NCBI RefSeq assembly: GCF_014873945.1
Contig: NZ_JADBEC010000002.1
Coordinates: 1,054,001 to 1,118,000 of the forward strand
Direction of reading: 5' to 3'
Length of the DNA: 64,000 nucleotides
Source of the DNA: Rhizobium viscosum
Lineage (GTDB): Bacteria > Pseudomonadota > Alphaproteobacteria > Rhizobiales > Rhizobiaceae
The notes below the pieces were generated by a model that saw only the letters and a list, made by a program, of their open reading frames with translations, had not been told where the DNA came from and made no database searches. Below, piece after piece: positions 43,758 through 53,269 of the stretch (its first letter is position 1; each line of letters begins with the position of its first letter). A program made the translations under genes and the position numbers.

Positions 43758-45240
43758 AGACGGCAGACTCCAGTTCGGTGAGCGATAAATTTCGAGGGTC
43801 GTAGGTTGCGCGGATCCTGCCTTCGACCATGTGAATGATGCGATCCGCATTGAAGTAGACTTCCGGCGGCTCGTCGGAGATCAGAATGATCGCAAGGCCC
43901 TGAGCAGCAAGCTTGCGCACGATCTCGAAGATGCCTGCGCGCGCACCGACGTCTACGCCCACGGTCGGGGCGTCGAGAATGAGGATCTTCGGACCGATCG
44001 CGAGCCATTTGGCAATCGCGACACGTTGCTGGTTGCCGCCCGATAACGTCCGGATAGGGTCCTCAGGCGTACCGATCTTGACACCGAGCGCCGAAATCCA
44101 GTGGCTGACCACACTCGCCTTCTTCACGGGCGAGATCATCCCCCCGGACAGAAGCTTATCGAGCGATGCCATGACCAGGTTGTCGGCTATCGACTGCGGC
44201 TGGTTGAGGCCGAGAGACAAACGGTCTTCGGAGAGGTAGCCCACGCCGGCGCGAATTGCGTCGCGATTGGAGCCGAACCTGACGGTCTTGCCCTCGATGG
44301 CGATTTCCCCCGCCTGCGGACGGTGCATCCCGAAGAGTGTAAGCGCCAGTTCGGTCCGGCCGGCGCCGAGGAGGCCGGTAATACCGAGCGTCTCACCTCG
44401 GCGAAGGTCGAACGATATATCTTCGAACTCCGTTGCACGCGTCAGCCCGCGGACGGAAAGCACGACCTGTGCGTCGTCGTGATCTGCGGCGACGACGGAA
44501 CTGTCGAAGTTTCTGCCGGTCATCAGCTCGGTCACCCTTGATTGAGTCATGCCCTCGACAGGGAAGACGCCAACGAGCGCTCCGTCGCGAAGCACGGTCA
44601 TGCGGTCCGAGATTTCGAGCACCTCCGCGAGACGGTGTGAGACGAAGACCACGGCCACACCGGACGCTGACAGGTTGCGCACGATAGCGATCAGATAATC
44701 GGTCTCGGATTGCGTTAGCGAAGCGGTCGGCTCGTCCATGAAGACAAGACGCGCCTCGCCGACAAGAGCGCGTGCGATCGCAACGATCTGGCGTTGGGCG
44801 ATCGGCAATTCCTTCAATGGAAGATTGATATCGATGCTGACGCCGAGACGGCTGAGCGCTTTCCTGGCTGCTTCCTCGATGGCACGTTTGTCGACGAGAC
44901 CATATTTGCCGTTGACGGCATACTGAAACCCGATGTTCTCGGCGACGGTCATTTCCCCGAACAGCGCTAGGTCCTGCCAGATCACCTGGATGCCGAGCGA
45001 TTGCGCCAACGTGGGTGTCATGGCCGAGATCGCCTTGCCGTCGAAGAAGAACTCGGCGCCCTCTTGTGGCTTGTAGACCCCCGTGATGACCTTGATGAGC
45101 GTGCTCTTGCCGCAGCCGTTCTCCCCCGCCAGGCAATGCACCTCCCCCGGATTGACTTCAAACGACACGCCCTTCAGCGCGCGCACGCCGCCGAAGGTCA
45201 CCTTGATGTTCTTGAGTGAAAGCAGCGGTTCGTCGCTCAT
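43750..45240 (-). CDS. Sugar ABC importer, dual-domain ATP-binding protein (RbsA-like)
   Basis: The 496-residue protein has two ABC domains. The first has Walker A AGENGCGKST near residue 38 and Walker B LVFMDEPTASL. The second has the degenerate GLLGAGRTELALTLFG P-loop usual in RbsA, with LSGGNQQRV and ILILDAPTVGVDVGAR near residues 395-430. Only one site is therefore likely to be fully competent, as in the family. Confidence 0.93.
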   Translation of the reverse strand: MSDEPLLSLKNIKVTFGGVRALKGVSFEVNPGEVHCLAGENGCGKSTLIKVITGVYKPQEGAEFFFDGKAISAMTPTLAQSLGIQVIWQDLALFGEMTVAENIGFQYAVNGKYGLVDKRAIEEAARKALSRLGVSIDINLPLKELPIAQRQIVAIARALVGEARLVFMDEPTASLTQSETDYLIAIVRNLSASGVAVVFVSHRLAEVLEISDRMTVLRDGALVGVFPVEGMTQSRVTELMTGRNFDSSVVAADHDDAQVVLSVRGLTRATEFEDISFDLRRGETLGITGLLGAGRTELALTLFGMHRPQAGEIAIEGKTVRFGSNRDAIRAGVGYLSEDRLSLGLNQPQSIADNLVMASLDKLLSGGMISPVKKASVVSHWISALGVKIGTPEDPIRTLSGGNQQRVAIAKWLAIGPKILILDAPTVGVDVGARAGIFEIVRKLAAQGLAIILISDEPPEVYFNADRIIHMVEGRIRATYDPRNLSLTELESAVYA

Positions 45241-45305
45241 GGAGTATCCTCCTGTTCAGCCGCTGGATGGCGGCCGGTGCAGGTTTTCCGATATTCGTAA
45301 AGTGG

Positions 45306-45332
45306 GGGGTCGCGGCAATTGTCCGCGACCCC
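45306..45332 (-). promoter_or_regulatory. Intercistronic hairpin after the ketose binding-protein gene
   Basis: GGGGTCGCGG and CCGCGACCCC are perfect 10-base arms around a seven-base loop in the 112-base gap between the binding-protein and ATPase genes. There is no U-tract. Same position and likely role as the hairpins at 21492, 34069 and 58412. Confidence 0.6.
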
Positions 45333-45352
45333 GGGCTTGGGTCTAGGGAGGA

Positions 45353-46321
45353 TTAGAGGCCCATGCCGACAAGCTTGTCGATGCTGTCCTTGTTGATCGC
45401 CAGCAACTGGTCGACGATGATGGTGTTGCCCTCAGGGTTGATCTTTCCAAGGCCCTCGATATCGTCGCCGGCCTTCGGCGCTTCACCCTTGGAGATGCGA
45501 TCGGCAAGCGTCACGAAGACTTCACCGGCCTGCTTGGGGTTCCACATGAAGCCACCGGTCAGCGCGCCGGACTTGATGAGCTTGGCGCCCTGCCCCGGAG
45601 AGAACGGGCCGATCACGAACACCTTGCCGTCCTTGCGGCGCTCTTCGACAGCACGACCCGCACCGATTGGCCCCTGCGAACCGAAGGCAAGGAACCCCGT
45701 CAGATCGGCGTTGGCCGCCATCAGGTCGAGCGCGGTCGAGCGGCTCTTGTCGACGTCTTCAGCCACGCCGTAGCGGTCACCGACGAGCTTCATGTCCGGG
45801 TAATTCGCCTTGATATAGGCGATTGCTGCATCGGCCCATGCATTGTGCAGGGGAACGGTCAGGGAGCCGACAAAGACGGCATACGATCCCTTGCCGCCCA
45901 TCTTCTCAGCGAGCAGCTTGCCATGCGCCTCACCGAAGCCCTTGGCGGAGGCCAGCTCGAAATCCCAGTCGGCGCCGACCTGATTGGGCGATTCATGGGT
46001 GATGACCTTGATGCCGGCCTCCTGAGCCTTCTTCAGAACAGGTTCGAGAACCTTGGCATCATTCGGGACGACGCCGATATAATCGACCTTCTGAGCAATC
46101 AGGTCTTCGATGGCGCGAACCTGCAGCGCAGGGTCGGCGCTGGTCGGACCGACCATGAAACCTTCCACCCCGAGCTTGGCGCTCTGCTCCTTGATGCCCG
46201 CCTCCATGGCATTAAACCACGGGATGCCGCCGATCTTCACCACCACACCAATCTTCGGACCGGCGAATGCGGTTGACGCGAGCAAGGACAAGCCGAGCGT
46301 AATCGCAAATAGGTTTTTCAT
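45353..46321 (-). CDS. Sugar ABC importer, periplasmic binding protein
   Basis: A 322-residue precursor: signal peptide (MKNLFAITLGLSLLASTAFA) and a type-I periplasmic sugar-binding fold (IGVVVKIGGIPWFNAMEAGIK, ITHESPNQVGADWDF, FLAFGSQGPIGAG). It resembles autoinducer-2/rhamnose-type binding proteins. ATG at 46321 follows GAGGAGGGAATACCC. It is the first gene of the seven-gene ketose operon. Confidence 0.9.
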   Translation of the reverse strand: MKNLFAITLGLSLLASTAFAGPKIGVVVKIGGIPWFNAMEAGIKEQSAKLGVEGFMVGPTSADPALQVRAIEDLIAQKVDYIGVVPNDAKVLEPVLKKAQEAGIKVITHESPNQVGADWDFELASAKGFGEAHGKLLAEKMGGKGSYAVFVGSLTVPLHNAWADAAIAYIKANYPDMKLVGDRYGVAEDVDKSRSTALDLMAANADLTGFLAFGSQGPIGAGRAVEERRKDGKVFVIGPFSPGQGAKLIKSGALTGGFMWNPKQAGEVFVTLADRISKGEAPKAGDDIEGLGKINPEGNTIIVDQLLAINKDSIDKLVGMGL

Positions 46322-46470
46322 TGGGTATTCCCTCCTCCACTGAGCCGGCAAGGAAGCACCGTTCGCGAAAGCCCCATGCTCTCGCGCTCAACGTTAGCCC
46401 CGCATTGCGGAACTCCTCCCTGTCGCTTTCCTCAAAGCCCCATCTCCATGCACAATCGGTCTTGCATTTA

Positions 46471-46488
46471 TGCACCATCGATGGTGCA
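46471..46488. promoter_or_regulatory. Perfect 18-bp palindrome TGCACCATCGATGGTGCA, LacI-type operator
   Basis: This perfect palindrome with a central CG lies in the divergent region, 76 bases upstream of the regulator start and 150 upstream of the binding-protein start. The form is that of LacI-family operators. It shares the CATCGATG element with the arms of the 22762-22791 palindrome beside the paralogous regulator. Confidence 0.75.
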
Positions 46489-46564
46489 ATTACCCTATCA
46501 CGGAAAAGACTTTCGTCAAGAGGACTGCTGATCTAGAGAGAAAGAGCCACTGGAAGGTTTGCGG

Positions 46565-47638
46565 ATGTCGGAAAAAGAACGAAAAAAAGCAACTATTTAT
46601 GATTTGTCCGTCGTGTCAGGAGCATCCCCGTCGACAGTGGCCTCGGTGCTAAACGGCACATGGCGCAAGCGGCGCATCTCCGAGGAGACTGCCGCCAAGA
46701 TACTGTCACTGGCCAGAGAACATGACTACAAGGCGAACCTGCAGGCCCGCGCGCTGCGCAGTTCCCGTTCGGGCCTGGTCGGGTTGCTTTTGCCCGTCTA
46801 CGACAACAGGTTCTTCTCGTCCATGGCGCAGACCTTCGAGAGCGAAGCGCGAAAGCGGGGCCTTGTGCCTATGGTTGTCTCAGGCCGCCGTGACCCGGAG
46901 GAGGAGCGCCGTACGGTGGAGTCCCTCATCGCCTATGCGATCGACTCGCTGTTCATCGCCGGAGCAACTGATCCGGATGGCGTCCACGAGATCTGCATGC
47001 GTGCAGGGTTGCCGCACGTTAACATCGATCTGCCAGGCAAGTTTGCGTCATCCGTGATTGCGGATAACCGTCAGGGCGCTGAAGCGTTGACGTCGGCCAT
47101 CATTCGCCATGCCGAAACATTGGGACCACTTCACGCCGGCGATGTCTACTTGTTCGGGGGGCGTAACGACCACGCCAGTCGCGAACGCATCGCTGGCTTT
47201 CATGCCGTCAAGCAATCCGTATTTGGAGCGGTCACAAAAGGAGATATCGAGATCACAGGCTACTCGCCTGGCGCGACGGCGCTTGCGTTCGACCGTTTTT
47301 TTGACAAGCACGGCAGGCTGCCCAAATGCTTCTTCATCAACTCGTCCATTAACTTTGAGGGGCTATTGCGGTTCATGGGGCGCCACGACGGAGAGGCGTT
47401 CGGAGATATCGTCGTCGGATGCTTCGACTACGATCCGTTCGCTTCATTTCTGCCCTTTCCTGTTTATATGATCAGGCCGAATATCTCGAAAATGCTGGAG
47501 CGGGGTTTTGACCTTCTAGAGGAGCCGAAGCCTCTGACGATCACGATCGAGCCAGAGTTGGTTCCTCCGCGCACCGCGCTAGAGGGTCCGCTTGATGCGT
47601 TAAATGATCCTTCGCCACCCTTTGTGTTTGCCGACTGA
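46565..47638 (+). CDS. LacI-family regulator of the ketose operon
   Basis: A 357-residue regulator with helix-turn-helix TIYDLSVVSGASPSTVASVLNG and hinge region TWRKRRISEETAAKIL, then a sugar-sensing domain (GLLLPVYDNRFFSS, IAGATDPDGVHEI, FINSSINFEGLLRF). It is paralogous along its whole length to the ribitol regulator at 22789. ATG at 46565 is preferred to TTG 46559. It is divergent from the ketose operon and faces the palindrome at 46471. Confidence 0.9.
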   Translation: MSEKERKKATIYDLSVVSGASPSTVASVLNGTWRKRRISEETAAKILSLAREHDYKANLQARALRSSRSGLVGLLLPVYDNRFFSSMAQTFESEARKRGLVPMVVSGRRDPEEERRTVESLIAYAIDSLFIAGATDPDGVHEICMRAGLPHVNIDLPGKFASSVIADNRQGAEALTSAIIRHAETLGPLHAGDVYLFGGRNDHASRERIAGFHAVKQSVFGAVTKGDIEITGYSPGATALAFDRFFDKHGRLPKCFFINSSINFEGLLRFMGRHDGEAFGDIVVGCFDYDPFASFLPFPVYMIRPNISKMLERGFDLLEEPKPLTITIEPELVPPRTALEGPLDALNDPSPPFVFAD

Positions 47639-48091
47639 GCTTTCCAAAGCGTCGATCAAAGACCGTCGCAGGGCGCGGATTATGGTGCATACTTGGGGTC
47701 ACCATTCCTGACGTAAATCAGGGCTTGAGTGGTTTCCTGCTATCAATGCTTCGCCGGCTTTTTGGAGTTGTTTAAGAATTGTGGCTGTGGAGACACGTTC
47801 TCGTACCAGACCTCGTTTTCGAGATCGCGGCTACGAGAACCATACTATTACACGCCCGTGGGTCTCGGATTGGCGCGAATCAACATGACCAAAATCATCT
47901 GACGGGCTAGCGGAGTGGCGGGCCATGCGCGACAGCAGAGATGGCTGCCGAACGACCGGCTCGTATGGCAGCGATGTCATGTCTTCTTCACGGCAATTTC
48001 CAGCGCATGATTCCTGGCAAGTAAGTATACGTGTCGCGCCTTGGTGATGTGGCTGCCATAAAGAACATTCGAAGCAGGACGTAATGGCCAG
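47639..48091. other. Intergenic region with no recognisable gene
   Basis: These 453 bases lie between the ketose regulator and doeX. They hold no convincing open frame, repeat or RNA that I can identify. They separate the sugar locus from the ectoine locus. Confidence 0.5.
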
Positions 48092-48559
48092 TCAATCTTC
48101 TATCGGAAATGAAAAGCCAGCTTTCACCCGATCCATCACCACCATGGTCTTGAAACCCTTGATATCGTGGTTCTCATAGAAGAACCGGCGTGTGAAGGCT
48201 TCGTAGTCCTCCATGTCTTTCGCGGTGATCACCAGGATGAAATCGGCATCGCCCGTCACGTAATATCCGATCATCACTTCCTTGGTGCTGCGGATCGCCG
48301 ACTTGAATCGATCGACGATGTCTGCCCGTTCGCGCTCCAGAGAGACAAGAACGATCATAGTGATGCCACGCCCGGCAGCCTTGGGCGAAACGATGGACAC
48401 GTCTGCCTCGATCACTCCCTCCTCACGCAGCCGCTTCAGCCGTCGCTGACAGGCAGTCGGTGAGAGATTGACGATCTGTGCCAGCTCTTCCGAGGTCAGG
48501 CGATTGTTCTTCTGGACGGCGTCAAGCAGCGCGCGATCGGCTCTATCGAGAGTAGTCAT
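48092..48559 (-). CDS. doeX: Lrp/AsnC-family regulator, DoeX-like
   Basis: A 155-residue regulator with an N-terminal helix-turn-helix (TSEELAQIVNLSPTACQRRLKRLREEGVI) and a C-terminal RAM ligand domain (GYYVTGDADFILVITAKDMEDYEAF). Ectoine catabolic loci of proteobacteria carry such a gene (asnC/doeX). It is divergent from the doeC-doeD pair across 121 bases, which probably contain its sites. The effector may be 2,4-diaminobutyrate or a derivative. Confidence 0.85.
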   Translation of the reverse strand: MTTLDRADRALLDAVQKNNRLTSEELAQIVNLSPTACQRRLKRLREEGVIEADVSIVSPKAAGRGITMIVLVSLERERADIVDRFKSAIRSTKEVMIGYYVTGDADFILVITAKDMEDYEAFTRRFFYENHDIKGFKTMVVMDRVKAGFSFPIED

Positions 48560-48680
48560 GCAGAAATCCTGCGTTCAATATCCAAATTAAGCCCAATTCC
48601 TGCACGACAGCCCAAATCAATGCAGCCAATCGATCATGGCGCGCGGCTAGTCTCCTTGTAAACCCCACCTGGAGCTCCGC

Positions 48681-50158
48681 ATGAAGGGTATCGCCAGCAC
48701 TGCGCTGAAAAACCTGCAACGACCCGATTTGATCGAGCGCCGGGCCTTTCTGAACGGCACATGGGCTGCGCGCGGAGAGACGCTGAGCGTCATCGATCCG
48801 GCAACCGGTGAGCACCTCGTCGATGTCGCGGCTTGCTCGCTCGAAGATGCCGATGCCGCCGTCGACGCGGCGAAAAATGCCTTTCTCGATTGGCGTGACA
48901 GGCTCCCCGTCGAACGGGGCCAGATCCTGCGCGCCTGGGGCAAGCTGATGCGCGACAACGCGCAGGACCTCGCTGTCATCATGACCGTTGAACAGGGAAA
49001 ACCGCTCGCAGAATCGCTTGGCGAGATTTCTTATGCCGCGAATTTCCTCGACTGGTTTGCCGCCGAAGGCGAGCGTGCCTATGGCGAAACGATACCGAGC
49101 CACCTGCCGGGCAGCCGTCTTTCGGTACAGATGCAGCCGCTCGGCGTCACCGTCGCGATCACGCCATGGAATTTTCCCTCCGCGATGATCACCCGCAAGG
49201 CAGGCGCCGCACTCGCAGCCGGCTGCACGATGATCGTCAAGCCCGCCCCGGAAACGCCTTTATCTGCTCTTGCTCTGGCAAAGCTTGCCGAGGAGGCCGG
49301 GATGCCGCCGGGGTATTCCAGGTTCTCACCGGGGAGGCGGCTCCGCTTGCTCGCCGCCTGCTCGAACACACGGATGTGCGCGCCTTTTCCTTCACCGGCT
49401 CGACGGAAGTCGGGCGGATCCTGCTGACGCAATCGGCGGCGACTGTGAAGAAGGCCTCGCTGGAGCTCGGCGGCCACGCACCTTTCATTCTGTTCGACGA
49501 TGCCGAGCTTTCCAAGGCTGTGAGGGGCTGTATGGGCGCAAAATTCGCGACGTCGGGACAGGATTGCCTCGCCGCCAACAGGATCTACGTTCAGCGTGGG
49601 CACTATGATCGGTTCGTCGATGCCTTCACCAAGGCGACAATGGACCTCAACGTCGGTCATGGCCTTGCAGCCAGCACCGATATCGGGCCGATGACGCGCC
49701 CTTCGGTTGCCGAAAAATGCCGTCAGCAGATTGCGCAGGCGCTCTCCGCCGGTGCACGTCTCGTCTGCGGCGGACAGGACAGCCCGCTTGGCGGCAATTT
49801 CGTTACGCCAACGGTGCTCGCCGATGTTACCGACGACATGCTGATCGCCCGCGAAGAAACCTTCGGCCCGGTCGCTGCGATACTGCCCTTCGACGACGAG
49901 CAGGAAGTGATTGCCCGTGCCAATGCCACGGAAATGGGACTGGCTGCCTACGTCTATACCAACGATCTTGGTCGCGCGATGCGTCTCACCGACCGGCTCG
50001 AATACGGCATGATCGCCGTCAACACACCCAAATTCACCGGCGCTCCGATACCATTCGGCGGCTGGAAACAATCCGGCCTTGGTCGCGAAGGCTCGCGCCA
50101 CGGCCTCCTGGAATATCTCGAAGCAAAATATGTCTGCTTCGGCAACCTCGCTGCATGA
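48681..50158 (+). pseudogene. doeC: Aspartate-semialdehyde dehydrogenase of ectoine catabolism, frameshifted
   Basis: The gene encodes a succinate/aspartate-semialdehyde dehydrogenase-type protein split between two frames. Residues 1-211 run normally from 48681 (PWNFPSAMITRK cofactor site, VKPAPETP). At the GGGG run 49310-49313 the frame breaks, and the natural continuation (VFQVLTGEAAPLARRLL, then FTGSTEVG, LELGGHAPF, catalytic Cys in GQDCLAANRI, PFGGWKQSG) proceeds in the other frame to 50158. One additional G would restore a protein of about 492 residues. All catalytic residues remain, so this is a very recent mutation, a phase-variable tract or a sequencing error. As written, translation ends at 49427 without the active site. 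The role is oxidation of aspartate semialdehyde to aspartate. Confidence 0.85.
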
Positions 50159-50171
50159 AAGGATCCGCGCC

Positions 50172-51575
50172 ATGACCATCAACCCTCATCAGATCGCCGA
50201 GATGGACCGCAATTCGGTCCTGCATCCTTTCACGCAGCTCAAGGATTTCGCCAGCGGCAGGATGGGCGATCCGACGATCGTCGAAACGGGCAAGGGCATC
50301 CGCATTCAGGATGCGCACGGCAAGCAGCTGATCGACGGTTTCGCCGGTCTCTACTGCGTCAATATCGGCTATGGCCGCACCGAGGTCGCCGAGGCCATTT
50401 CGCGCCAAGCTTATCGCCTGGCCTACTACCACACCTATGCCGCTCACACGACGGATGAGCTCGCGATCCTTTCCGATCGGCTGGTGAAAATGGCACCCGG
50501 CAAGATGAGTAAGATCTTCTACGGCATGTCGGGCTCCGACGCCAACGAAACGCAAGCCAAGCTCGTCTGGTACTACAGCAACCTTCGCGGCAAGCCGAAC
50601 AAGAAGAAGATCATCTCCCGCGAACGCGGCTATCATGGTTGCAGCGTCGTCTCCGGTTCCATGACCGGCATGAGCTTCTACCATGACCATATGGACCTGC
50701 CGCGTGCGGGCATCATCCACACGGGTGCACCGCATTTCTATTGGGGCGCGGAAGCCGGCGAAACGGAACGCGAATTTTCCAAACGACGTGCCGACGAACT
50801 CGAAGCCCTGATCCTGCGTGAGGACGCCGACACTATCGGCGCCTTCATCGCCGAACCGGTGCTCGGCACCGGCGGCATCACACCGCCGCCACAGGGCTAT
50901 TGGGAGGAAGTACAGAAGATCCTGAAGAAATACGACATCCTGCTCATCGCCGACGAAGTCATTACCGGTTTCGGACGTACCGGCTCGATGTTCGGATCAC
51001 AGCATTACGGCATCGAACCCGACCTGATCACCGTCGCCAAGGGCCTCACCTCGGCCTATTTTCCGCTGTCGGGCGCAATCGTCGGCGAGAAGGTCTACAA
51101 GGTGATGGAAGAAGGGGCCGATCGCGTCGGCGCTTTCTCGCATGGCTACACTTATTCCGGTCACCCGATCGGCGCCGCAGCGGCGAACGCCGTTCTCGAC
51201 ATCGTCGAGAGGGAGGATCTGCCGGGGAATGCCCGCACGGTCGGCAGCTATTTCCAGGAGCAGCTGAAGGCCACGTTCGCTCAGCTCCCGATCGTTGGTG
51301 AAGTGCGAGGCGTCGGCCTGATGGGCGCAATCGAATTTGTAGCCGATCGCGAAAAGAAGACGCGCTTTGCGCCCGGCCTGACTGTCGGTGCACGAATCTC
51401 GAAGGCCGCGCGCAGCCGCGGGCTGATTGCCCGCGCCATGCCGCATGGCGATATCTTGGGTTTTGCCCCGCCGCTCGTCACGACGAAGGACGAAGTCGAC
51501 GAAATCGTCGCCATTGCCGAATCCGCCGTCCGCTCCGTCATGGACGAATTGATCAAGGCTGGCGAGAAGATCTGA
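50172..51575 (+). CDS. doeD: L-2,4-diaminobutyrate transaminase
   Basis: A 467-residue class-III PLP aminotransferase. YHGCS, the IADEVITGFGRTG Asp and the PLP lysine in ITVAKGLTSAYFPLSG are clear. In ectoine catabolism it converts L-2,4-diaminobutyrate to aspartate semialdehyde. ATG at 50172 begins MTINPHQIAEMDR; the frame start at 50079 lies in doeC. It is 13 bases after doeC and followed by a strong hairpin. Similar omega-aminotransferases act on other amines, but the neighbours favour DoeD. Confidence 0.88.
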   Translation: MTINPHQIAEMDRNSVLHPFTQLKDFASGRMGDPTIVETGKGIRIQDAHGKQLIDGFAGLYCVNIGYGRTEVAEAISRQAYRLAYYHTYAAHTTDELAILSDRLVKMAPGKMSKIFYGMSGSDANETQAKLVWYYSNLRGKPNKKKIISRERGYHGCSVVSGSMTGMSFYHDHMDLPRAGIIHTGAPHFYWGAEAGETEREFSKRRADELEALILREDADTIGAFIAEPVLGTGGITPPPQGYWEEVQKILKKYDILLIADEVITGFGRTGSMFGSQHYGIEPDLITVAKGLTSAYFPLSGAIVGEKVYKVMEEGADRVGAFSHGYTYSGHPIGAAAANAVLDIVEREDLPGNARTVGSYFQEQLKATFAQLPIVGEVRGVGLMGAIEFVADREKKTRFAPGLTVGARISKAARSRGLIARAMPHGDILGFAPPLVTTKDEVDEIVAIAESAVRSVMDELIKAGEKI

Positions 51576-51581
51576 TGGAAG

Positions 51582-51620
51582 CGTGATCGGCGGGCGAGAA
51601 AATCTCGCCCGCCGATCACG
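51582..51620. terminator. Perfect 18-bp stem hairpin after doeD
   Basis: From CGTGATCGGCGGGCGAGA to TCTCGCCCGCCGATCACG, the arms pair perfectly around AAA and are followed by ATTTTCG. It lies seven bases after the doeD stop and is a strong intrinsic terminator, separating doeCD from enuR. Confidence 0.8.
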
Positions 51621-51752
51621 ATTTTCGAGCAAAGTCGAAACGATCGTGATTATTTCTGAAGCAATCACGGCTCGAAATGCATAGCGCTTCATCTTTTCAG
51701 ACGAAGCGTGCATAATGTCATGAAATGATCGTCCTCAAAACGAGACAATTTC

Positions 51753-53201
51753 ATGCGACGCCAAGCCAATCCGCTGAACACTTCTCCGACAACGGCGACG
51801 AAGCCGGTGGCCTGGCGGCCTAGCCTCGCCAAGCAAAAGGGTGAGACGAAGCATGCGGCGCTCACCGAGCGCATTATCGCCGATATCGATGCCGGCGTGC
51901 TCAAGCCGATGGATCGCATGCCGACGCATCGCGATCTGGCGCGTGAACTCGGCCTTTCTGTCCAGACCGTCAGCCTCTCCTACAAGGAGGCTGAGCGGCT
52001 CGGCTATCTGAGCGGTGAGATCGGTCGCGGCACTTTCGTGAAGGCACGGGTAACGGACCGGGCCGGGCGCATGATGCTTGATCATAGTGCCAACGAGGTG
52101 CTCGATCTTTCTATTATCCGTGGCGTCTATCTCGATGCCCATGAGACCGCATCGCGCGAGATCCTTCGCGAGCTCGCCGATGGCGACAATGCAAGTTTCA
52201 TGCGCCCGTGCCGCCCAGTCGCGGGTCTCGATCGCCATAGAGACACGGCGCGCGCGTGGTTGCGGACACTCGGGGTCACTTCCGGCGTGGAGCGTATTCT
52301 CGTTACCAACGGTGCCGCCCATGCCATTTTTCTTGCTCTAAGCTGTATTGTCCGCTCCGGCGATGTCGTCTTGTGCGAAAATCTCACCGATCACGGCATC
52401 ATCGGGCTTTCCAACATCCTTGGCTTCAGTCTGAAGGGCTTGCCGACGGACAATGAGGGCATCGTACCCGATGCGCTGGAAGCCGCCTGTGCGTCAGGCG
52501 GTGTTCGTGCGCTGGTGCTTATCCCGACGCTCAACAATCCGACCGGTCATGTCACGGGCGCAGCCCGCAGGAGCGAGATAGCCGCCATTGCGGCGCGCTA
52601 TAGTGTCTTCGTCATCGAAGATGAGGTCTATCGCCCATTGATCGAGGAGAACCTGCCGTCGATCACCGAGATGCTGCCCGATCTCGGTTTCTTCGTCACG
52701 AGCTTCACCAAGGCGGTGCTGACCGGCTTGCGCGTTGGCTATCTCGTTGTTCCGCCCGCCTATTCCATTCGCGCCGCCTCGATCCTGCGTGTGTCGAGCT
52801 GGAGCGGCACCTATCTGACCGGCGAAATCGCCACACGCTGGGTCGAGAACGGCACGGCTCAGCGGTTGGTCGAAATCCAGCGTGAGGAAGCACGAGCGCG
52901 CCAAGCCATCGCCCGTGAAATCCTCGGGGACCATATAGCCTCCAGTCATCCGCTCTCGCTCTGCGCCTGGCTCAAGGTTCCGCCGCACTGGACCGAGGAC
53001 GGGCTGGTCCGTTCGCTGACGAACCAGAATGTCGCGGTCACGCCGTCCGAACCCTTCATTGCAGGCCCCGGCCATGGCGGTGGCATCCGCATCTGCTTGG
53101 GCGGACGCATGAACCATGCAAGCCTGGCTAAGGCACTGACGATCGTACGGCAGGCCTTTGAGCAATTGCCGCCGGTCTATGACATCGGCGCCATCGGTTA
53201 G
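51753..53201 (+). CDS. enuR: MocR/GntR-family regulator of ectoine catabolism, EnuR-like
   Basis: A 482-residue fusion. An N-terminal GntR winged helix (residues about 30-95, MPTHRDLARELGLSVQTVSLSY) is joined to an aminotransferase-fold domain with the PLP lysine in FVTSFTKAVLTGLRVGY. EnuR-type MocR proteins repress ectoine genes and bind ectoine-derived intermediates through PLP. It is immediately upstream of eutB on the same strand. A 132-base gap with several short inverted repeats precedes it. Confidence 0.9.
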   Translation: MRRQANPLNTSPTTATKPVAWRPSLAKQKGETKHAALTERIIADIDAGVLKPMDRMPTHRDLARELGLSVQTVSLSYKEAERLGYLSGEIGRGTFVKARVTDRAGRMMLDHSANEVLDLSIIRGVYLDAHETASREILRELADGDNASFMRPCRPVAGLDRHRDTARAWLRTLGVTSGVERILVTNGAAHAIFLALSCIVRSGDVVLCENLTDHGIIGLSNILGFSLKGLPTDNEGIVPDALEAACASGGVRALVLIPTLNNPTGHVTGAARRSEIAAIAARYSVFVIEDEVYRPLIEENLPSITEMLPDLGFFVTSFTKAVLTGLRVGYLVVPPAYSIRAASILRVSSWSGTYLTGEIATRWVENGTAQRLVEIQREEARARQAIAREILGDHIASSHPLSLCAWLKVPPHWTEDGLVRSLTNQNVAVTPSEPFIAGPGHGGGIRICLGGRMNHASLAKALTIVRQAFEQLPPVYDIGAIG

Positions 53202-53210
53202 AGCTCACCC

Positions 53211-53240
53211 AAGACAATCATTGAATCATTACAATATAAT
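53211..53240 (+). promoter_or_regulatory. Candidate promoter of the eut/doe/ehu operon
   Basis: A consensus TATAAT at 53235-53240 has AAGACA 18 bases upstream, in an AT-rich gap unlike the surrounding DNA. GACAATCAT occurs at 53213-53221 and again at 53272-53280 over the eutB start, a possible repeated operator for EnuR or DoeX. Confidence 0.45.
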
Positions 53241-53269
53241 AATTGACATGATTTTACTTCGCTCTCAAC

